This document shows, piece after piece, positions 14,851 to 21,325 of a DNA stretch of 21,325 nt. The notes beneath the pieces are model-generated. The model had not been told where the DNA came from. It did no database searches and was given only the letters and a program-made list of their open reading frames with translations. Each line of letters starts with the position of its first letter. The first letter of the stretch is position 1. The DNA is taken from contig JBJKSB010000069.1 of the NCBI GenBank assembly GCA_046704385.1, forward strand, positions 1-21,325. The letters are read 5' to 3'. This DNA comes from GH45 sp046704385. Its GTDB lineage: Bacteria; Bacteroidota; Bacteroidia; Bacteroidales; SZUA-534. The translations under genes were made by a program, and so were the position numbers.

Positions 14851-17800
14851 TTATCCGTCCTGTTCAACGGCTAATCTTTCGTTTCTTCTGTCTTTCAGCT
14901 TATCTACCAACACAGTCCATTTTTTCTGTGCAATAGTTGTCATTCTGTACATTACCGGTACAATAATCAACGTCAGGAAGGTTGAAAAAGTCAAACCAAA
15001 AATTACGGTCCAGCTCATCGGGCTCCACATGGCAGCCATATCACCACCAAAATATATGTTTGGATTATAATGCGAAAGCAGTCCTTCAAAATCAAAGTTC
15101 ATACCAATAGCCATGGGTACCAGGCCAAGTATGGTTGTAATGGCTGTCAGCAATACCGGACGCAAACGGGTTTTTCCTCCCTGGATAATACATTCAGTAG
15201 CCACACTTACCGGTAAGTAAGCATCTTCAGGCAATCCCAATTCCTCGCGTTTACGGGCTTTCAGCAATTCAATATAATCAATCAGCACAATGGCATTATT
15301 CACCACAATTCCGGCCAGCGAAATAATTCCAATTCCGGTCATAATAATGATAAAGTCCATGTGGAACGCCCACAACCCGCCAAATACCCCGATGGTACTA
15401 AACAGGATACTTGCCATTATAATCAGTGTACGGATTAACGAATTAAACTGCGTCACTAAAATAAGCATGATAAGTGCCAGGGCAATTAACATGGCCCTGC
15501 CAAGGAAATCGCTCGATTCCTGCTGCTCCTGTTGTTGACCGGTAAAGTCATAAGAATATCCGGCCGGCATTTTAAAATCCTCCATAGCAGATGCCAATTG
15601 CATATTAATAGTGTTGGCATTATAGCCCTCAATTACATTTGAAGCCAATGTGATTACCCGGTTAAGATTTTTACGGCGAACCGAGCTAAATGTAGTAGAG
15701 TATTCAAAAGTAGCCACTGACGATAAAGGAATGTGTGCCGGAGGACCATCACCAAATACCGTAATTTTCATATTCTCAAGCGATGCCAGATCGTACCTGT
15801 ACTCATCTTTTAACCGAACCTGTATTGGATATTCATCCTCACCTACTTTGAAATCGGATGCTTCGGCACCAAATAATGCATTTCGTAAGGTCATAGCAAT
15901 TTGTCCGGTACTTAATCCAAAGCGTTGCGCTTTATCGCGGTCGATATGAATTAATAACTCGGGCTGTTGGGTACTGATATTCATTCGTAAGCCTTCAATC
16001 CCATCAATCCCTGCCATTTCGATATAAGTTTTAATAGTGTCGGCCAAATAAACCAATTTATCAAACTCGGGACCAATAATTTCGAGGTTTATTGGCTTAC
16101 CTGTAGGAGGACCCATCTCATCTTTTGTCACCTGCAATTCAACTCCCGGATATTTTCCCAACAGGTGATTGCTCAGATCATGCATAATTTTCGATGTGCT
16201 CTTACCGTTACGGTACTGGTAATCGATAAAGCTAATGGTAATTAAAGCTTTATTCGGTGTGGCTCTGGCAGAAAAATCGTTAGGGTCACCTTTTCCTACA
16301 GTCGAAAGTATCGATTCCACCACACTATTGGTATCACCCGGAACTAAGGATCCATTGGCAATCAGAAAATTGGTTATGTCATCTTCCAGTTTCTTTACAA
16401 AATCATTGGTTCCGGTAATGTCCGTTCCGGCAGGCAATTCCGAAATTATATTGATATAGTTAGGATCAGAATTTGGGAACAGCAGCACATCAGGAGCACT
16501 GGAGAAAAACAAACCTATAGTGATTATCATCAATAAAAAGGTGCCTCCGAAAAACAGCAGCAGATTTTTCCCCCGGAGGGCAAAACGTAAAGTTTTCTCA
16601 TAGGCACTCTCAAGTTTTACAAGGAAAATCTGTTGAAACCACGACTCCATGCGGCTCAGGAAAAGCATGTTCATTACGCCTATCAGCCCAAATAATATCA
16701 TTAAATTACCAAATACTACTTTGTGTAATAACAGGAATAATGCTCCTATTACAATCATGACAATTCCGGCAATCAGTCCCATCCGCTTTTTGCGTTTGGT
16801 GTCTTCCTCATCCCCGTTTTTCACCTTAATAAATGTAGCTGAGAACACGGGTGTAATCACCAGTGCCACAAATAATGAGGAACTTAAAACGATAATCAGG
16901 GTAATCGGCAGGTACTTCATAAACTCGCCCATAATGCCTTCCCACATGGTTAGCGGTAAAAAGGCTGCCAATGTTGTTGCCGTGGATGCAATAATGGGTA
17001 TGGCAATTTCACCTACAGCACGCTTTGCGGCCTCCCACGGACCATAACCATTATCGACAAAGCGGTAAATATTTTCGACCACCACAATGGCATTGTCAAC
17101 CAACATCCCCAGGGCAAGAATTAATGAGAATAATACAATCATGTTTATCCTGAAGTCAATGGCTCCGATAACCACAAAAGAAATCATCATTGATAACGGG
17201 ATGGCCAACCCGACAAACAAAGCATTGCGGGTACCCAGGAAAAAGAACAGAACTGCAACCACAAATATAACCCCCATAATCATACTGTTTTCGAGGTTAC
17301 TTAGCTGCATTTTTACCATCTGGCTCTGATCGTTGGTGATTGAAATTTTAAGATCTTCCGGCAGCATTTTGTCTGCCTTGGCTTTATTTAAAGTTTCAAT
17401 TACCTCTTTTGTGGTTGAAAGCAGGTTTTCGCCACCTTTTTTAACCACCTGGACCGAAACCACCGATTGTTGATTCAGCCGGGCATAACTTTTAGGTTCC
17501 TCATAACCGTCGGTAACATCGGCAATATCACGCAAATACACTATATTACCATCTTTATTACTGACAATTATATTCCTGATATCATCAATATTTTTGAATT
17601 CGCCAAGTACCCGAAGATTTCTGCGGGTTTGCCCCAACAGAATGTCACCACCCGACATCGACAGGTTTTCACCCTGAATTGCCCCAATAATGCTATTAAA
17701 AGTAAGGTCGTATGCTTCGAGTTTTACAAGGTCGACACTGATTTTAATTTCGCGTTCGTTTACACCCTCAATCGTTACTTTCGAAACCTCGTTAATATCC

Positions 17801-18333
17801 TCCATCTCATCCTGGAGATATTCAGCATATTTTTTTAATTCCTGAATACTGTAATTCCCAGAGAGGTTTACATTCAGAATAGGAAATTCCGAAAAATCGA
17901 TATCGAATGAGTTTGGCCCTATAAGCTGATTGTCGGTAGGTAAATCGCTTTTAGCCGCGTCAACAGCATCCTTAACCCTCCGCAAAGCATCCTCAAGGTC
18001 AACATTTGTGTTGAATTCAACAAATATCATGGAGGCATCCTGGGCCGAAATTGATGTGATATCTTTCATACCCCTGACATTCTGCAATTCTTTCTCCAGC
18101 GGACGTGTTATAAGGTTTTCAATATCCTCAGGCGAGTTACCGGGATAAACAGTATTCACCACAATCTGGGGCCATACAATCTCCGGGAACAGTTCTTTTG
18201 GAAGATTTATATAAGAGCTGATACCAAATATCACCAATATAAAAGTCAACAGGAAAACCGTGTTTTTATTCTTTAAGGCAAGCGTGGTGAGTTTAAACTC
18301 ACGGAATTTGCCTGGTTTTACTTCATTACTCAT
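14851..18333 (-). CDS. RND-family efflux permease (AcrB/HAE1-like)
   Basis: An inner-membrane proton-driven exporter and the last gene of a three-gene efflux operon. At 1160 residues it exceeds the usual 1020-1050. It shows the family layout of first helix (about 27-45), a large periplasmic porter loop, a helix bundle, a second loop and a final bundle. The proton-relay helix carries LVDNAIVVVENI with D413-N414, against D407-D408 in AcrB. The matching helix in the second half reads GIVVNNAIVLIDYI (N1012, N1013, D1019). Extra length comes mainly from about residues 505-585: a charged stretch (D508 onward) and two additional predicted hydrophobic helices (about 519-537 and 543-562) between the sixth helix and the start of the second half. 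This would make 14 helices rather than 12. Substrates cannot be read from sequence. The start lies 30 bp after the membrane-fusion gene. Confidence 0.95.
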   Translation of the reverse strand: MSNEVKPGKFREFKLTTLALKNKNTVFLLTFILVIFGISSYINLPKELFPEIVWPQIVVNTVYPGNSPEDIENLITRPLEKELQNVRGMKDITSISAQDASMIFVEFNTNVDLEDALRRVKDAVDAAKSDLPTDNQLIGPNSFDIDFSEFPILNVNLSGNYSIQELKKYAEYLQDEMEDINEVSKVTIEGVNEREIKISVDLVKLEAYDLTFNSIIGAIQGENLSMSGGDILLGQTRRNLRVLGEFKNIDDIRNIIVSNKDGNIVYLRDIADVTDGYEEPKSYARLNQQSVVSVQVVKKGGENLLSTTKEVIETLNKAKADKMLPEDLKISITNDQSQMVKMQLSNLENSMIMGVIFVVAVLFFFLGTRNALFVGLAIPLSMMISFVVIGAIDFRINMIVLFSLILALGMLVDNAIVVVENIYRFVDNGYGPWEAAKRAVGEIAIPIIASTATTLAAFLPLTMWEGIMGEFMKYLPITLIIVLSSSLFVALVITPVFSATFIKVKNGDEEDTKRKKRMGLIAGIVMIVIGALFLLLHKVVFGNLMILFGLIGVMNMLFLSRMESWFQQIFLVKLESAYEKTLRFALRGKNLLLFFGGTFLLMIITIGLFFSSAPDVLLFPNSDPNYINIISELPAGTDITGTNDFVKKLEDDITNFLIANGSLVPGDTNSVVESILSTVGKGDPNDFSARATPNKALITISFIDYQYRNGKSTSKIMHDLSNHLLGKYPGVELQVTKDEMGPPTGKPINLEIIGPEFDKLVYLADTIKTYIEMAGIDGIEGLRMNISTQQPELLIHIDRDKAQRFGLSTGQIAMTLRNALFGAEASDFKVGEDEYPIQVRLKDEYRYDLASLENMKITVFGDGPPAHIPLSSVATFEYSTTFSSVRRKNLNRVITLASNVIEGYNANTINMQLASAMEDFKMPAGYSYDFTGQQQEQQESSDFLGRAMLIALALIMLILVTQFNSLIRTLIIMASILFSTIGVFGGLWAFHMDFIIIMTGIGIISLAGIVVNNAIVLIDYIELLKARKREELGLPEDAYLPVSVATECIIQGGKTRLRPVLLTAITTILGLVPMAIGMNFDFEGLLSHYNPNIYFGGDMAAMWSPMSWTVIFGLTFSTFLTLIIVPVMYRMTTIAQKKWTVLVDKLKDRRNERLAVEQDG

Positions 18334-18363
18334 AATAAGCTATTTAATAAGTTTTGACTTTAA

Positions 18364-19605
18364 CTATTTAATGGATACCGGTATTCCGGTGCTTACCAGG
18401 TTATAACCTTTTACAATTACTTTATCGCCGGTTTTTAATCCACTGTTTATCATAGATTCGTCGCGATATGACAATCCGATTTTAACTGCCCGTTTTGCAA
18501 CCACGGTTTTGCCATCTTTTTGGCTGGCCAGGTACACATAATCGCCTGTAATATCCCTCTTTATAACCAGTGATGGTATTACAAAGGCACTGTCGGCTGA
18601 GAAATCATTAACCCTGATGGTTGAAACCATATTCGGTTTAACTTCATTGTTTTTATTGTCAAAATTCAGCTCAATTTCAAAAGTCCGGCTTTTAGGGTTA
18701 ATAACATCCGAAACCCTGTTAATTGGTAAATCCAACTTTACATTGGGCAGGGCGGCAAAAGTTACTTCCACATGCTGACCTTTTTTAACGCTGCTTACAT
18801 AATTTTCGGAAATCTGAGCCCTTACAGTAATTTTACTCAAATTAACAAATTCAATAACGGGCATTTGCGGACCGGCCATTTCTCCTTTTTTAGGATAAAT
18901 TTTGTTCACTATTCCATCATATGGTGCTCTGAGCTCTGTCATTTGTAACTGAGCTTTTAAAGCATCAAGCTGTGCTTCAAGGCCTTCTTTTGCTGTTTTA
19001 GCCTGAAGGAACTGAATTTCCGATCCTATTTTCTGATCCCATAATGCCTTTTGTTTGTCGTAATTTTGGGTAGCAAATTCCAGGTTCGATTTTATTCCGC
19101 TTATTTGTTGCTGAATGGCATCGGAATTCAGGGTTACCAGTAAATCGCCTTTTTTAACCGATTGCCCTTCTTCCACATGTATAGCTTCCACTTTTCCTCC
19201 CATTTCAGGACTTATTTTTCCATATTTATCAGCCTCAACACTGCCAAATACAGTAAAATAATGGTTGAAGGCTTCCGGTTCCATTTCTTTAACAGCTACC
19301 GGAATATTATTAACACCCTCCTTTTTTGTGGACATATCATTCTGAAGTGTCCTGATTTTTTTCTCGATATTGGCAATCCGGGTTTTTTGAGTAATTATTT
19401 TCTTTAAAATTGCCTTATCATCTTTATGAAGTGATGTGTCAAGCATCCCTATTTGCAGATTCAACTGGTTAATTTCAAGTGTGGTTTTATGTAAAACGTC
19501 TTGCAACGAATCTCTTTTAGCTTCAAGTTGCTCTTTATTACCTTTGGGTTTACCGCATGACGCAAATAAAACAATTAAGGGCAAAATTTTAATCCAGGTT
19601 TTCAT
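18364..19605 (-). CDS. Efflux RND periplasmic adaptor (membrane-fusion protein), lipoprotein
   Basis: A 413-residue HlyD/AcrA-type adaptor that should link the permease to the outer-membrane factor. The leader MKTWIKILPLIVLFASC has a lipobox with C17, so it is a lipoprotein. Residues about 24-93 are strongly helical and charged (coiled coil), an extra N-terminal segment ahead of the core. The two lipoyl halves are at about 127-162 (ISPEMGGKVEAIHVEEGQSVKKGD) and 224-258 (LRAPYDGIVNKIYPKKGE), with a short helical hairpin (162-224) between them. Beta-barrel and membrane-proximal domains follow, ending with GDKVIVKGYNLVSTGIPVSIK. It lies 16 bp after the outer-membrane factor gene and 30 bp before the permease gene, so all three are likely one transcript. 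Confidence 0.95.
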   Translation of the reverse strand: MKTWIKILPLIVLFASCGKPKGNKEQLEAKRDSLQDVLHKTTLEINQLNLQIGMLDTSLHKDDKAILKKIITQKTRIANIEKKIRTLQNDMSTKKEGVNNIPVAVKEMEPEAFNHYFTVFGSVEADKYGKISPEMGGKVEAIHVEEGQSVKKGDLLVTLNSDAIQQQISGIKSNLEFATQNYDKQKALWDQKIGSEIQFLQAKTAKEGLEAQLDALKAQLQMTELRAPYDGIVNKIYPKKGEMAGPQMPVIEFVNLSKITVRAQISENYVSSVKKGQHVEVTFAALPNVKLDLPINRVSDVINPKSRTFEIELNFDNKNNEVKPNMVSTIRVNDFSADSAFVIPSLVIKRDITGDYVYLASQKDGKTVVAKRAVKIGLSYRDESMINSGLKTGDKVIVKGYNLVSTGIPVSIK

Positions 19606-19621
19606 GTTTTATATCTTTAAA

Positions 19622-21055
19622 TTATTCTGTCGGTTTTAATATTTTTTCAAGTTTGTTTTTCGCTGCAATCAGCTCCTGCAGGGCAGTATAATAATTCGCC
19701 TGGGTACTGAAATATTGATTTTGTACCTGGGTCAGATCAATGCTTGTTATCATCCCGTTTGAAAATTTCACAAGCGCCCTGTCAAATATTTTCTTCGATA
19801 ACTCAAGGTTTTTCTTTTCGGTTTGATATTTTTCATCGGCTGTAATTAAAGCCGACTTACTGTTTTGAAAGTCGAGATTTAATGAATTCCCCATTTGATC
19901 CCGCATATTTTCTGCTTTAATTAAAGCCAGTTTCGATTGTGATACCTTTGCCATACGAGCACCACTGCTTAAAATAGGAATGCTCATGCTAACTCCCAAG
20001 GTATGTGGAGGCGTGAATGTAAATGCCTTATCATTAAATTCTTTTTGGTATTGATAAAATGCAGCTAAATCAGGTAAAAAGGCCGATTTATCTAACTTTA
20101 ATAACAACTCCGAAGCCTTAACCTGGTTGTCGAGCAGAGCATAGTTAATATTGTTTTCCAGATTCAGGTTCTGTAACAACATTTTATCATAGCTCAGGTT
20201 TGAAACCAAATCATCAAGGTTTTGTGAAAGCTCAACATGGGCATCCAAAGCCAGGCCTAATTGAGTTTTTAAAAGTTTTTCGGCAATATCAGTTAAACGG
20301 ATAACCATATCAAGCGAGTTTTTAATATTCGAAGTAGTAAGTTCCATTTGGTCAATATCCGTTTCCTCAACATATCCCTGGTTGGCCATAGCTTTCATCT
20401 GCTCAAGCACTTTCACCATATTGTTGTAGGTCGAATCGAGTATCACCTTGTTTTCGCCGGCAATTAATACGTTATAATAACTGTTGGCCACAAGTTCCCT
20501 GATATCCTGATCGGTTTTGATTTTGTTTAGTTCCGAAATATTCTGATAAACTTTTGCCGATTGCAGGCCCACAAGATATGAACCACTGAACAGTAATTGC
20601 GTTACGGTTAACGTGGCGTTTAAATTCCATTTCATATCATTGATATTGATTTCCTCAGGAGCTCCGGGTTCCGGTATATTTCCAAAGTTGGGGTCATGCG
20701 TTATATTATACAAAGCCTGATCGGCACCGTACATCCAGATACCCAGTGAACTCAGACTTGAAAACTGTTCGATACTTCCTGGCAATGTTGGGGTGTACCC
20801 GCCCTGTATTTTACCCGATACCTGCGGCAATCCAATTGCAGTAGTTTCCCAGATTTTCTTTTTGGCCATATCCACATCAATCTTTGCATTCTCGCCGGCA
20901 TAATAATGGTCAACAGCAAAATCCTGAGCCTGCACTAAAGTAAATTTGAAAACTGTATCATTCTGGGCAAATGCCTGCCCCACAAACAGCCCAAATACCA
21001 AAATTGTGATTATTGGTTTCAATCCACTCATGGTCATTCGTTTAGAATCATTCAT
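19622..21055 (-). CDS. TolC-family outer-membrane efflux protein
   Basis: The exit duct of the tripartite pump and the first gene of the operon. The 477-residue protein has a signal peptide ending AFAQ (about residue 30). I use the first ATG; those at codons 7 and 9 (21037 and 21031) are in frame, and the last would give the shorter, more typical leader starting MSGLKPII. The mature part has the two OEP repeats: a first half with the ITHDPNFGNIPEPGAPEE loop and long helices (VANSYYNVLIAGENKVILDSTY, about 190-210), and a second half with QKEFNDKAFTFTPPHTLGVSMSIPILSSGARMAKV, then helices and a C-terminal SIDLTQVQNQYFSTQANYYTALQELIAAKNKLEK motif diagnostic of the family. A trimer in the outer membrane is expected. 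No lipobox is present. Confidence 0.95.
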   Translation of the reverse strand: MNDSKRMTMSGLKPIITILVFGLFVGQAFAQNDTVFKFTLVQAQDFAVDHYYAGENAKIDVDMAKKKIWETTAIGLPQVSGKIQGGYTPTLPGSIEQFSSLSSLGIWMYGADQALYNITHDPNFGNIPEPGAPEEININDMKWNLNATLTVTQLLFSGSYLVGLQSAKVYQNISELNKIKTDQDIRELVANSYYNVLIAGENKVILDSTYNNMVKVLEQMKAMANQGYVEETDIDQMELTTSNIKNSLDMVIRLTDIAEKLLKTQLGLALDAHVELSQNLDDLVSNLSYDKMLLQNLNLENNINYALLDNQVKASELLLKLDKSAFLPDLAAFYQYQKEFNDKAFTFTPPHTLGVSMSIPILSSGARMAKVSQSKLALIKAENMRDQMGNSLNLDFQNSKSALITADEKYQTEKKNLELSKKIFDRALVKFSNGMITSIDLTQVQNQYFSTQANYYTALQELIAAKNKLEKILKPTE

Positions 21056-21223
21056 TATAATTAATAATACTTTTATTGAAATCGGGGCGAATATATATTA
21101 TATGAAAATATTAAAACCTAATAAAATCGGTGAATGAGGAAAACCCCTCGGTAAACAGGCATTTTGATATGCTGGTAGTGCGTTCATAAAGTTCTTTTTA
21201 AAACTCATCGGATCGTTAGTTTG

Positions 21224-21231
21224 CAAAAGTA
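21224..21231 (-). promoter_or_regulatory. Candidate -7 box of the efflux operon
   Basis: On the minus strand this reads TACTTTTG, a full match to the Bacteroidota -7 consensus TAnnTTTG; the -33 region 19 bases upstream is only weakly like TTTG. Transcription from here would give a leader of about 160 nt before the outer-membrane factor start at 21055. The leader contains a 36-codon open frame (21208-21098, minus) with no sign of being a gene. The stretch 21056-21325 otherwise shows no complete gene and no regulator; a regulator gene beyond the right edge is possible. Confidence 0.4.
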
Positions 21232-21325
21232 AATAAACAACAAGTATGAAAACATTGAGATAAGAAATACCTTTATGGAAAAAGCTCCATCTGCTGCATT
21301 AGCTTTAGTCATCGGATAGATAAAA

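Noticed and set aside
16649..17838. Several plus-strand frames of 70-130 codons opposite the RND permease gene
   Set aside because: They lie wholly within a confidently identified RND permease gene and have no recognisable protein features.
21098..21208. A 36-codon minus-strand frame in the efflux leader as a gene
   Set aside because: No signal peptide, conserved motif or composition argues for coding; recorded only as part of the leader.
21246..21325. Short frames at the right edge as the start or end of a neighbouring gene
   Set aside because: The plus-strand ATG frames stop within a few codons, and the minus-strand frame open to the edge is too short to recognise.

Overview
The window looks like a chromosomal segment of a member of the Bacteroidota, probably Bacteroidales/Marinilabiliales-like. 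The DNA is AT-rich. Starts are preceded by A/T-rich stretches rather than Shine-Dalgarno sequences, and candidate promoters fit the Bacteroidota TTTG / TAnnTTTG type. The gene content also fits: secreted caspase-like peptidase, fibronectin-type III lipoproteins, an FGE-fold surface protein, a TlpA-type thioredoxin, and a lipoprotein membrane-fusion subunit. No rRNA, tRNA, CRISPR array, insertion sequence or phage gene was seen. Genus assignment is not possible from the sequence alone.

Layout. Positions 1-1725 (minus) carry the first 575 residues of a large unrecognised lipoprotein that runs off the left edge. Divergent from it, 2017-3492 is ilvC, a 491-residue enterobacterial-type class II ketol-acid reductoisomerase standing alone and closed by an intrinsic terminator. 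The 365-bp gap after it holds that terminator, a perfect GC-rich hairpin resembling a dispersed intergenic repeat, and a nested-stem patch that may be structured RNA. A membrane-anchored metallophosphoesterase follows (3858-5012).

Positions 5189-11696 (plus) form a compact cell-surface cluster: a secreted C14 caspase-like protein with EF-hand-like loops, a small predicted outer-membrane barrel with an N-terminal Ig-like domain, a lipoprotein with four FN3-like repeats fused to an FGE-fold domain lacking the catalytic cysteines, and a second FN3 lipoprotein homologous to the first but without the FGE domain. The first three genes are separated by only 21 and 11 bp. This cluster is the most interesting part of the window; its function is not known to me.

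Positions 11836-14744 (plus) hold a second likely operon: a TlpA-like thioredoxin, a 179-residue protein overlapping it by 23 nt with hints of an ADP-ribosyltransferase-like fold, a secreted toastrack-like protein, and a DUF418-like multi-pass membrane protein. It ends at a symmetrical terminator shared with the convergent operon.

Positions 14851-21055 (minus) encode a complete tripartite RND efflux pump in the order outer-membrane factor, lipoprotein membrane-fusion protein, inner-membrane permease (transcribed right to left). A good TAnnTTTG-type -7 box lies about 170 bp upstream of the first gene, so the operon may have a long leader. No regulator gene is visible inside the window.
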